Shown: piece by piece, positions 15,852 to 22,245 of the stretch
Layout of the letters: every line of letters starts with the position of its first letter
Position numbering within the stretch: the stretch's first letter is position 1
Virus record (IMG/VR): IMGVR_UViG_3300037586_000826
Location: 1 to 22,245 of that record
Source of the DNA: a virus
DNA length: 22,245 nt
Reading direction: 5' to 3' (one strand)
Notes under the pieces: generated by a model
Seen by the model: the letters and a program-made list of their open reading frames with translations, nothing else
Databases searched by the model: none
Told to the model about the DNA's origin: nothing
Position numbers and translations under genes: made by a program

Positions 15852-16427
15852 ATGAACGATCTTTTATCAGAGATGGCTTCCGATAGCGGAAGCTCCCCCG
15901 ACAAAATAGACCAGCTAGATGACGGCCAACTTGACGGCGTGTCTAGGCTGGCAAATGAAGCGGCCACGTTGGAGCAAAAGCTCGCTGAACACGAGCGGGC
16001 CATGAAAGATACAAAGGCCGCACTTCATAAAATCACGGACGAGCAGCTTCCAGAAGCTCTGGAAGAAATGGGCTTGCAGAAATTCACCCTGACGGATGGG
16101 TCAGAGATTTCGGTCAAGCCTATCTACTCCGCGTCCATTTCAAAGGACCGCCGCGAAGAAGCGTTCCAGTGGCTGCGCGACCATGAGTTTGGTGACCTCG
16201 TAAAGAACAACGTCACCGTGACCTTTGGACGCGGCGAAGACGAAGCTGCGGAAGAGTTTATGAACCTGTGCGGTTCACAAGGATACGCTCCCGACCAGTT
16301 GGAAAAGGTTGAGCCCATGACGTTGAAGGCTTGGCTCCGGGAACGTGTAGAAGCGGGTGACGCCGTCCCGCTGGATTTATTCGGCGCTTTCATAAGTCAA
16401 CGAGCAACCATTAAGAGGAGTAAATAA
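15852..16427 (+). CDS. conserved phage replication-module protein, function unknown
   Basis: This encodes about 191 residues. The N-terminus is acidic, followed by a coiled coil (about 33-62, ANEAATLEQKLAEHERAMKD). A compact domain with EEMGLQKFTLTDGSEISVKP, SKDRREEAFQWLRDHEFGDL, VTVTFGRGEDE and a C-terminal DLFGAFISQRATIK follows. I recognise this protein as a recurrent neighbour of the DNA-binding protein gene in T7-like and marine phages, but its activity is not known to me. ATG 15852 is chosen because AAGAGGAA ends 5 bases before it and it lies downstream of the predicted promoter start. An in-frame ATG at 15798 would precede the transcription start. It is the first gene of the operon, 2 bases from the next. 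Confidence 0.65.
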   Translation: MNDLLSEMASDSGSSPDKIDQLDDGQLDGVSRLANEAATLEQKLAEHERAMKDTKAALHKITDEQLPEALEEMGLQKFTLTDGSEISVKPIYSASISKDRREEAFQWLRDHEFGDLVKNNVTVTFGRGEDEAAEEFMNLCGSQGYAPDQLEKVEPMTLKAWLRERVEAGDAVPLDLFGAFISQRATIKRSK

Positions 16428-16429
16428 TC

Positions 16430-17209
16430 ATGGCTAAAGCCGTAGCGAAAAGGAAGGAGACTGCGCTCTCCACGGAAGTCACGGATCTGTTTGCAGCGGA
16501 TGCCGGAATTGGTGTCAACGATCTTGGTTCTGAAGATCTTGCCATCCCCTTCATAAAAATCTTGCAAAAGATGTCCGATCAACTGGATGAGTTGGATGGT
16601 GCCAAGGCTGGGGACATTTTCAACAGCGTGACCAGAGAGGTCATCAAGGGCAAAGACGGCATTTCTGTCATTCCTTGCGCCTACCGCTTGGAGTGGATTG
16701 AGTGGGAGCCTCGTGGCACCGGAACCGGAGCCCCCTACGCAATCTACCAGACGGGCGATTCTCTTCCGGAAACAGAGCGCAGTGAAGACAACAAGGACAT
16801 GGTTGTCGATGGTGGAGGGCGTTATCTTGAGCGCACTGCACAGCATTATGTTCTGGTTGTTGATGCGGATGGCGTAGCACAACAGGCGTTGCTCCCCATG
16901 AAAGCAACCCAGTTCAAGAAGTCGAAGCAGTGGAACTCTGCCATCAAGTCCATCAAAATGAAGGACGCTACTGGCAACCTTTTCACACCGCCTCGCTTCA
17001 GCCACATTTGGCATCTGTCCACGGCCAGTGAGGAAAACAAAAGCGGTTCGTGGCACGGGTGGCAGATAACTAAAGATGCTGTCATCGAAGATCCAAACCT
17101 CTATGCGGAAGCCCGTCTTCTAGCCCAATCTATCCAGGCAGGTGATGTCAAAGTGCAGCATGTGCGCGAGGATGACGGCTCTTCTTCTGACGAAAACACG
17201 CCGTTCTAA
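16430..17209 (+). CDS. probable single-stranded DNA-binding protein with SSB-like acidic tail
   Basis: This 259-residue protein resembles a phage family near replication genes. Features are DLAIPFIKILQKMSDQLDEL (37-56), GDIFNSVTRE (61-70), a beta-rich core with GISVIPCAYRLEWIEWEPRG, and LLPMKATQFKKSKQWNSAIK (155-174). The last 13 residues, EDDGSSSDENTPF, copy the style of bacterial SSB tails, which end in acidic residues plus Pro-Phe and recruit partner proteins. That tail and the position before primase, helicase and polymerase genes support ssDNA binding, analogous in role to T7 gp2.5. An OB fold cannot be proved by eye. A strong site, AAGAGGAG at 16413-16420, lies 9 bases before the ATG. 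A GC-rich hairpin follows the gene. Confidence 0.65.
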   Translation: MAKAVAKRKETALSTEVTDLFAADAGIGVNDLGSEDLAIPFIKILQKMSDQLDELDGAKAGDIFNSVTREVIKGKDGISVIPCAYRLEWIEWEPRGTGTGAPYAIYQTGDSLPETERSEDNKDMVVDGGGRYLERTAQHYVLVVDADGVAQQALLPMKATQFKKSKQWNSAIKSIKMKDATGNLFTPPRFSHIWHLSTASEENKSGSWHGWQITKDAVIEDPNLYAEARLLAQSIQAGDVKVQHVREDDGSSSDENTPF

Positions 17210-17218
17210 TAGGACTAG

Positions 17219-17244
17219 GGGGGAGGCTCGCCCTCCCCCGTTTT
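17219..17244 (+). terminator. terminator- or attenuator-like hairpin between SSB-like and primase genes
   Basis: GGGGGAGG at 17219-17226 pairs with CCTCCCCC at 17232-17239 around a 5-base loop. A G and four T residues follow at 17241-17244. This is a stable 8-base-pair stem with a short U tract, close to an intrinsic terminator. It sits only 4 bases before the primase start codon, so it may reduce expression of downstream genes relative to the abundant DNA-binding protein. The short U tract suggests partial termination. Confidence 0.65.
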
Positions 17245-17247
17245 CCC

Positions 17248-18789
17248 ATGACGAATACGGTTGACAGATTTGCACGGCTATTCCGTGGCTTGAATAAAGC
17301 GTATGGCGCAGTGGACCTGACCACTAAGGACGCCAACGGTAAGCAGAAGGGCAATTACAAAATTGTCCGCGAACCACGGACCAAGGCCACTTATGAATCC
17401 CACCTGAAGGGTGAGGTCAGCATTGGCGTTGTTCCGATCAACGAAGACAATGTATGCGTCTGGGGTGCCATCGACATAGACCAATACCCCTTGGACCATG
17501 CAGAAATAATCAAGAACATCATCCAACAAAAGCTCCCCTTGATCGTCTGCCGCAGTAAATCCGGTGGCGCACATTTATTCTTATTTTTTAAAGACTTTGT
17601 AGACGCCGAAAAGGTGCAGTTGAAACTGAAAGAACTTGCCAGCGAACTGGGCTATGCAGCCAACACTGAGATTTTCCCCAAGCAGATCAAGCTTCTGGTT
17701 GACCGTGGCGATACCGGAAACTTCCTGAACCTCCCCTACTTCAAACAGGATGGAGGGTTGCGCTATGCATTCAACCCGGATGGCAGCGCCGCCACTCTTG
17801 AAGAGTTCCTGGACATGGCCGAAGCCATTGCCATTACCCAGGAAGAACTTGACGCGCTCCTGTCCAAGAAAGAACCCAAAATAGACGAGCGCCTCAAGGA
17901 CGGCCCTCCTTGCTTACAGGCTCTTCTGCGACAGGGCTTCCCGGAAGGCACCCGCAACAACGGCCTCTTTAACGTGGGCGTATACCTACGCAAGTCGAGC
18001 CCCGACGATTGGGAAAAGAAGATCCTGGAGTACAACCAGCAAGTCTTTAATCCACCGCTTGATCTTAAAGAAGTCAACGTGGTAGCCGACCAAGTCAAAA
18101 AGAAGGACTACCAGTACAAGTGCGCCGACCAACCCATCTGCAATTTCTGCAACAAGGACTTATGCCGCAGCCGCAAGCATGGCGTGGGGGGAGGGACGAA
18201 CACTCCAACCGTAGCCAACCTCCGTAAGTATGACAGCGAACCGCCGCTATGGTTCCTCGACGTGAACGGTTCTCCGGTTGAACTGGATACCGAAGCCTTA
18301 CAGAAGCAGCCGCGCTTTCAAATCCTATGCATGGAGCAAATCAATTTCATGCCGCGCACCATGGCGAAGCAAGCTTGGGAAGCGGGGATGAACAACCTCC
18401 TCAGTCAAATGGTGCAAACAGAAGGAGCGGTTATTTCCACGCCAGATGATACCAGCTTACGCGGCCAGTTCTATGACCTCCTTGAGGAGTTCTCGACGCA
18501 CATGCAGACGGCACTGGATAAAGAAGAGATCCTTCTGCGCCGCCCGTGGACGGATGAAGAGGAAGGCCGCACCTATTTCCGGCTCAAGGATTTTGAGGCG
18601 TTTCTGAAACGCAACAAGTTCTTTGAATACAGATCAAACAAGATTGCCCAGCGCCTACGCGACATGGATGGCCGCGCCGAACAGTTCCGCATCCAAGGGC
18701 GCACCGTTCGTTGCTGGTCAATACCAGCGTTCGCCAAGATTGAAGAAGACTTTAGTTCAAAATTTGAGGATGAGGACGTACCGTTCTAA
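17248..18789 (+). CDS. archaeo-eukaryotic-type (AEP) DNA primase, TOTE-like, with SSB-like tail
   Basis: This 513-residue protein makes primers for the phage replisome. The AEP catalytic core is visible: AIDIDQY with Asp76 and Asp78 (metal binding), CRSKSGGAHLFLFF with Ser105 and His109 (nucleotide-binding sxH), and TEIFPKQ (140-146) as in AEP-TOTE primases. A helical PriCT-like part follows (RNNGLFNVGVYLRK, 236-249). A Cys cluster then comes at 292, 298, 301 and 306 (CADQPICNFCNKDLC), likely binding zinc or an iron-sulphur cluster. The C-terminus ends FEDEDVPF, an SSB-like acidic tip. The start follows family pattern (VDRFARLFRGLNKAYG near the N-terminus), but no usable Shine-Dalgarno precedes it; the only GGAGG lies in the upstream hairpin. 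Confidence 0.85.
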   Translation: MTNTVDRFARLFRGLNKAYGAVDLTTKDANGKQKGNYKIVREPRTKATYESHLKGEVSIGVVPINEDNVCVWGAIDIDQYPLDHAEIIKNIIQQKLPLIVCRSKSGGAHLFLFFKDFVDAEKVQLKLKELASELGYAANTEIFPKQIKLLVDRGDTGNFLNLPYFKQDGGLRYAFNPDGSAATLEEFLDMAEAIAITQEELDALLSKKEPKIDERLKDGPPCLQALLRQGFPEGTRNNGLFNVGVYLRKSSPDDWEKKILEYNQQVFNPPLDLKEVNVVADQVKKKDYQYKCADQPICNFCNKDLCRSRKHGVGGGTNTPTVANLRKYDSEPPLWFLDVNGSPVELDTEALQKQPRFQILCMEQINFMPRTMAKQAWEAGMNNLLSQMVQTEGAVISTPDDTSLRGQFYDLLEEFSTHMQTALDKEEILLRRPWTDEEEGRTYFRLKDFEAFLKRNKFFEYRSNKIAQRLRDMDGRAEQFRIQGRTVRCWSIPAFAKIEEDFSSKFEDEDVPF

Positions 18790-18795
18790 AGGAGG
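18788..18795 (+). promoter_or_regulatory. consensus ribosome-binding site for the small regulator
   Basis: AAAGGAGG is a full anti-Shine-Dalgarno match that begins within the primase stop codon and ends 4 bases before ATG 18800. It fixes the start of the regulator gene against a longer in-frame extension reaching back into the primase gene. It is the best ribosome-binding site I see in the window. Confidence 0.8.
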
Positions 18796-18799
18796 AATC

Positions 18800-19060
18800 A
18801 TGCACGGTGACATCGTACCCATACATTGGCAAATCCTACTGCGCGAGATACGACAGGAGGCCGGTCTAAGCATGGTGGCATTAGCCAAGAAAGCCAACAT
18901 GCCGCAACGCACAATTGCCGAATACGAAAATGTCAAAGCTCCGCGCCACCTGTCTATATATAAAGTAGAGAAAATCCTTAACACGTTGGGCTATGAGGTG
19001 GATTTTTTCCTCAAGTCAGACGGCCCACGGGTCATACAAAACCGCCCGTCGCATGTTTAG
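18800..19060 (+). CDS. small Cro/C1 (XRE)-type helix-turn-helix regulator
   Basis: This encodes 86 residues. Residues 11-71 form an HTH_3-like five-helix domain: ILLREIRQEAGLSMVALAKK, then ANMPQRTIAEYEN as the second and recognition helices, and HLSIYKVEKILNTLGYEVDF at the end. It should bind a palindromic DNA site as a dimer. The inverted repeat at 15803-15821 at the operon promoter is a possible target, which would give negative feedback. It lies within the replication operon rather than beside an integrase, so a lysogeny role is not implied. An excellent ribosome-binding site ends 4 bases upstream. The 3' end overlaps the helicase start by 8 bases. Confidence 0.8.
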   Translation: MHGDIVPIHWQILLREIRQEAGLSMVALAKKANMPQRTIAEYENVKAPRHLSIYKVEKILNTLGYEVDFFLKSDGPRVIQNRPSHV

Positions 19061-20573
19061 GTATTTTGGTCCTCCCGGTACGGGAAAGACCACTACTTTG
19101 CTCAACCAAGTGGATGAACTCCTGGTTGGTGGAATGCCGCCAACCAGCATTGGCTACTTTGCATTTACCCGGAAGGCGGCGCACGAGGCCCGTGACCGCG
19201 CCGTCAACCGCTTTGGGCTGGACCCGGAAAACGACTTCACCTATTTCCGAACCCTGCACAGCCTAGCCTTTCTACTTCTGGGCTTGAACAACTCCGACAT
19301 CCTGTCCGATTCCAACCTCAAAGAATTTGGAAACACGGTAGGCGTTGACCTGTCTTCTACAAACGAAAGCGTGGAAGACGACGGCTTCAGCATTTTGCGC
19401 TCCAACCATCCCATCATGCGCTGCATAGACATAGCACGGAACACGCTCCAAGGGCCTGAGTACGCATACAACTTTTGCAATCTTCAAATGCCGCTCTACG
19501 AGTTTGAACACCTGTTTAAAGAGTACCAGAGGTTTAAATTATCTCAGGGTTTAAAAGATTTTACCGATATGATGGTAGACTTGTCGGCCAGTGCGGGGCA
19601 TATTCCATATTTCCAAGTAGTTTTCCTAGATGAGGCCCAGGATTTGACCCCGTTGCAGTGGCAAGTTGCCAACCAATTAGATGAGCGCAGTGACCGGATG
19701 TATGTTGCTGGCGACGACGACCAAGGCATCTACAAATGGGCCGGGGCCGACATTGATCATTTTATTGGTCTCTCTGGTGGGTCAGAAGTCCTGGAGCAAT
19801 CCTACCGCATTCCCCGCTCCGTTCACCGCGTTGCCAATTCTGTGGCGTCCCGTATCCGCAACCGTCAAAAGAAGCACTGGAAGCCGCGCACCGAAGAAGG
19901 CTCTGTCACACGCATTTATGATCCGCAAGGCTTTGACTTTGGAGACGAGAACTGGCTGGTCATGGCTCAAGCCAATTACATGCTCGACGCCGTGGCCGCA
20001 GAGATGCGCTCCACGGGACAATTCTTTGAGCGGTTCAACAAGCCTTCTCTCAGCAAGAAGGTGCGTTCTGCCATCAGTTCCTGGAATCACCTCCAACTGG
20101 ACGGGGGACATGAGGTGTCCCTGAAGGATGCACAGAACCTGTACCGTTTTATTTCCAGCGGCGACGGCAAGCTGATGCGTGGTGCCAAGAAAATGTTGAG
20201 TGGCGCAAACGATCAGGATCTGTTCACGTTGGGCATCTTGCGCGAGCACTTTGGTTTAGAGATTCCTGACGTACCTTGGGACAAGGCGCTTGACCGCATC
20301 CGTGATGAGGACCGGGCTTATGCGACGGCTCTCCTCAATCGGGGTATCAACATATTCCAAAAACCGAATGTGAGATTGTCCACCATTCACGGAGCCAAGG
20401 GCGGCGAGGCCGACAACGTCCTCCTGTTCACGGACCTGTCCGGAAAAGCTCTGGAAGACATGGAGCGCAATCCCGACGACGCCCACCGCGTTTTATATGT
20501 GGGCATTACACGAACCAAGCAGAATTTAGTTTTAAAAATGCCAGAGGATTCACAGAGAGGGTGGGCAATATGA
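19053..20573 (+). CDS. UvrD/Rep-like superfamily 1 DNA helicase
   Basis: This encodes 506 residues with all SF1A motifs in order. They are GPPGTGKTT at 6-14 (Walker A), AFTRKAA at 37-43 (Ia), TLHS at 67-70, DEAQD at 193-197 (Walker B), GDDDQGIYKWAGA at 220-232 (III), QSYRIP at 249-254 (IV), STIHGAKGGEADNV at 443-456 (V) and VLYVGITR at 480-487 (VI). It unwinds duplex DNA with 3' to 5' polarity if it follows the family. It is shorter than bacterial UvrD (about 700 residues), as usual for phage versions. ATG 19053 gives the family-like start MFRYFGPPGTGK and overlaps the regulator stop. An upstream in-frame ATG would add 20 unrelated residues. The end overlaps the next gene as ATGA. Confidence 0.92.
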   Translation: MFRYFGPPGTGKTTTLLNQVDELLVGGMPPTSIGYFAFTRKAAHEARDRAVNRFGLDPENDFTYFRTLHSLAFLLLGLNNSDILSDSNLKEFGNTVGVDLSSTNESVEDDGFSILRSNHPIMRCIDIARNTLQGPEYAYNFCNLQMPLYEFEHLFKEYQRFKLSQGLKDFTDMMVDLSASAGHIPYFQVVFLDEAQDLTPLQWQVANQLDERSDRMYVAGDDDQGIYKWAGADIDHFIGLSGGSEVLEQSYRIPRSVHRVANSVASRIRNRQKKHWKPRTEEGSVTRIYDPQGFDFGDENWLVMAQANYMLDAVAAEMRSTGQFFERFNKPSLSKKVRSAISSWNHLQLDGGHEVSLKDAQNLYRFISSGDGKLMRGAKKMLSGANDQDLFTLGILREHFGLEIPDVPWDKALDRIRDEDRAYATALLNRGINIFQKPNVRLSTIHGAKGGEADNVLLFTDLSGKALEDMERNPDDAHRVLYVGITRTKQNLVLKMPEDSQRGWAI

Positions 20574-20941
20574 AAAACGAAGAATTTAGAGTGATCATTG
20601 AAAGTCCCTACAAGGGCTTTGTTTTACTGGATAACATTGATTACGCACGGCAGTGCATGTGGCATTCGCTGTTGCAAGGCGAGTCTCCGTTCGTATCGCA
20701 CTTACTGTACACGCAAGTGCTGGACGACAACATACCGGAGCAGCGCGAGATGGGCATGACCCTGGCGCGAAACTGGTACGGTGTAGCTGACCTCTGTGCC
20801 GTCTACACGGACAGAGGCATTAGCTGGGGCATGGAGCAGGGCATCGAATACGCCAACTCCATAGGATTGAAAGTAGAGGAAAGGTCATTAGATGACGGCG
20901 AAAACAATACTGGAAAAAGCTATAAAGCTGGTTGGAGGTGA
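20570..20941 (+). CDS. DUF7768/DUF4406-like protein (nucleoside deoxyribosyltransferase-like fold)
   Basis: This encodes about 123 residues. SPYKG (12-16), HLLYTQVLDD (44-53), EQREMGMTLA and YTDRGISWGMEQGIEYA (79-95) are the signature of a phage and bacterial family with a deoxyribosyltransferase-like Rossmann fold. The biochemical role is unproved; nucleotide recognition or salvage is a reasonable inference given the neighbouring polymerase. ATG 20570 overlaps the helicase stop as ATGA, and a purine-rich AGAGAGGGTGGG lies just upstream; a GTG at 20561 would add three residues. The last 15 residues are encoded where the next gene is also read in another frame, and they look like a low-constraint tail. 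Confidence 0.75.
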   Translation: MKNEEFRVIIESPYKGFVLLDNIDYARQCMWHSLLQGESPFVSHLLYTQVLDDNIPEQREMGMTLARNWYGVADLCAVYTDRGISWGMEQGIEYANSIGLKVEERSLDDGENNTGKSYKAGWR

Positions 20942-21185
20942 CCGCTCTGCTACCCACGGTAGTATGTGGGAAAACCACGAAAACATAGCGCGGTTGTGGA
21001 ACGGTTACTTATGGAACGTCGAAAAGATTTCTGCTTCCGACGTTGCGAATTTAATGGAACTTTTAAAGGTTGCCAGACGTAAACTGGGCTCGTTCAATCC
21101 GGACGATTACGTGGACGGCGCGGGGTACTCCGGTGTCAGCTACGAGTGCAGACTAGCGGAGTTGGAAGATGAAACAGAATCTTAA
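20892..21185 (+). CDS. DUF6378-like small phage protein
   Basis: This encodes 97 residues. GGDRSATHGSMWENHENIAR (15-34), then WNGYL, SASDVANLMELLKVARRKLG (47-66) and NPDDYVDGAGYSGVSYE (69-85) match the phage DUF6378 pattern. The conserved His and Asp residues (His22, His29, Asp71, Asp72, Asp75) in an all-helical protein suggest metal or nucleotide binding, perhaps a role in nucleotide metabolism; I cannot show it. AGAGGAAAGG lies about 8 bases before ATG 20892. Its first 50 bases overlap the previous gene in another frame, and its last 17 overlap the polymerase gene. Confidence 0.75.
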   Translation: MTAKTILEKAIKLVGGDRSATHGSMWENHENIARLWNGYLWNVEKISASDVANLMELLKVARRKLGSFNPDDYVDGAGYSGVSYECRLAELEDETES

Positions 21186-22245
21186 AAAACCCAAGTGGGG
21201 CGTCAAGACCGAATGGGTTCCGGTGGACGAGCTTCCTCCTACCCCCAGCGCCGTCAAGGAAATTGCAATAGACCTGGAGACCAAAGACCCACGGCTCAAG
21301 AGCCATGGTCCAGGCTGGCCCACGGGCAACGGCGACGTAGTAGGAATTGCTGTTTGTTATGAAGGGTTTAACGCCTACTTGCCTTTTGGGCATGAGGGCG
21401 GCGGCAACCTTGACCGCAAGATTGTCCTCAAGTGGTTTGAGAAAGAGATAGCCAAGCACCCTTCCGATAAGATCTTTTATAATGCCGCCTACGACGTAGG
21501 CTGGCTCCGGCGCATTGGCATCAAACCGCAGGGCCGCATCATCGACGCCATGCTGGCCGCACCTTTGTTGAATGAAAACAGGTTCAGCTATTCCCTCAAC
21601 GCCGTCGCTTACGACTACATGGGTGAGATGAAATCCGAAGCCGCACTAAGAGAAGCGGCGCAAGAATTTGGCGTAGATCCAAAGGGGGAACTGTACAAGC
21701 TTCCTGCCACCTTTGTTGGCGAGTACGCGGAGGCCGATGCACGGCTCACGCTCCAGTTGTGGCAGACGTTCAAGGCAGAGCTTGCAAAAGAAGACTTGTG
21801 GCAAGTGTTTGACCTGGAATCGGAAGTGCTTCCGCTTTGCATTGACATGACGTGGCGCGGGGTGCGGGTAGACCTGGATGAAGCCGAACGTCTCAAGCAG
21901 TCTCTTTTTGCTCACGTCAAAAAGATCCTCTCCGACATCAAAAAGCAAACCGACCTCGACATTGAGTTGTGGGCAGCGGCGTCTATTGCCAAGGTGTTCG
22001 ACCAACTGAAGATCCCCTACGGTAGAACCAAAACCGGGCTCCCTAGCTTTACCAAGAATTTCCTGGCCCAGCATGAGCATCCCATTGCCCAGCAAATTGC
22101 AGAAGCCAGAGAGTACGACAAGATTGGAAATACCTTCCTGTCGAGCATCTTCCGCTATGCAGAGAAGGACCGCATCCACGGCCATATAAACCAGCTACGG
22201 AGTGAGGGCGGCGGTACGGTATCCGGACGCATCTCCATGGCTTCC
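21169..22245 (+). CDS. polA-like: family A DNA polymerase, N-terminal part (cut by window end)
   Basis: The visible 359 residues run off the window edge. They contain a 3'-5' proofreading exonuclease: AIDLET with Asp35 and Glu37 (Exo I), NAAYDVGWL with Asn105 and Asp109 (Exo II), and YAEADARLT with Tyr186 and Asp190 (Exo III). After this, MTWRGVRVDLDEAERL begins the linker to the polymerase domain, and GTVSGRISMAS is the conserved approach to polymerase motif A. The catalytic motifs A, B and C lie beyond the window. This is the replicative polymerase, probably acting with the primase, helicases and DNA-binding protein encoded upstream. GGAAG just precedes ATG 21169, inside the preceding gene, so translation is probably coupled. 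Confidence 0.93.
   Translation, partial: MKQNLKKPKWGVKTEWVPVDELPPTPSAVKEIAIDLETKDPRLKSHGPGWPTGNGDVVGIAVCYEGFNAYLPFGHEGGGNLDRKIVLKWFEKEIAKHPSDKIFYNAAYDVGWLRRIGIKPQGRIIDAMLAAPLLNENRFSYSLNAVAYDYMGEMKSEAALREAAQEFGVDPKGELYKLPATFVGEYAEADARLTLQLWQTFKAELAKEDLWQVFDLESEVLPLCIDMTWRGVRVDLDEAERLKQSLFAHVKKILSDIKKQTDLDIELWAAASIAKVFDQLKIPYGRTKTGLPSFTKNFLAQHEHPIAQQIAEAREYDKIGNTFLSSIFRYAEKDRIHGHINQLRSEGGGTVSGRISMAS

Noticed and set aside
18623-18799. N-terminal extension of the XRE regulator inside the primase gene
   Set aside because: The extra residues are a frame shadow of the primase C-terminal region, and the consensus AAAGGAGG fixes the start at 18800.
18993-19052. Longer start for the UvrD-like helicase
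   Set aside because: The 20 added residues look like a shadow of the regulator gene. The family normally begins a few residues before the Walker A motif, matching ATG 19053.
14310-20573. A defence island of the TOTE conflict-system type, from the AEP primase near SF1 and SF2 helicases
   Set aside because: The helicases and primase are separate genes in a phage replication order with an ssDNA-binding protein and a polymerase. No nuclease effector is fused or adjacent, so a replication module is the simpler reading.
1-22245. CRISPR array, tRNA gene, insertion sequence or integrase
   Set aside because: I saw no regularly spaced repeats, cloverleaf-like sequence, transposase or recombinase motif by eye. 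A computed scan would be needed to exclude a short degenerate tRNA.

Overview
This window reads as part of a tailed double-stranded DNA phage genome, most like the uncultured marine podovirus-type phages known from ocean metagenomes. I place it by recognising protein families and gene order; nothing in the window names the host. Genes are packed tightly, mostly with TAATG, ATGA or short overlapping junctions, and almost all lie on the + strand. I see no rRNA, tRNA, CRISPR array, insertion sequence, integrase or attachment site.

Positions 1-13872 hold a structural and DNA-delivery block. It begins with the tail end of an unidentified gene and a small holin-like membrane protein. A large tail or stabilisation-type protein (266-2557), a 55-residue protein (2557-2724) and a small beta-rich protein (2724-3065) follow. 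Five probable internal or ejection proteins come next (3065-4678, 4681-5706, 5721-6401, 6411-9296, 9298-13872). They include 961- and 1524-residue proteins, which recall in size and order the internal core proteins of T7-like phages. An M15-type peptidase endolysin (13869-14318) closes the block.

A SNF2-like helicase (14310-15752) lies alone on the minus strand. It converges on the endolysin with a 9-base overlap and diverges from the replication operon. The 99-base divergent gap (15753-15851) carries a good sigma70-like promoter and a 19-base inverted repeat at the predicted transcription start.

Positions 15852-22245 hold the replication and nucleotide module. In order these are a conserved phage protein, a probable single-stranded DNA-binding protein, an archaeo-eukaryotic (AEP) primase, a small Cro/C1-type regulator, a UvrD-like helicase, a DUF7768-like protein, a DUF6378-like protein, and a family A DNA polymerase cut off by the window edge. 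The primase, helicases, DNA-binding protein and polymerase together make up most of a self-contained replisome. The two small proteins before the polymerase may act on nucleotide pools.

The most interesting signals are SSB-like acidic tails ending in Pro-Phe on both the DNA-binding protein and the primase, a terminator-like hairpin between those two genes beside a primase start with no usable Shine-Dalgarno, the divergent promoter/palindrome, recurrent short GG-containing motifs in the virion proteins, and the overprinted pair of small genes before the polymerase.
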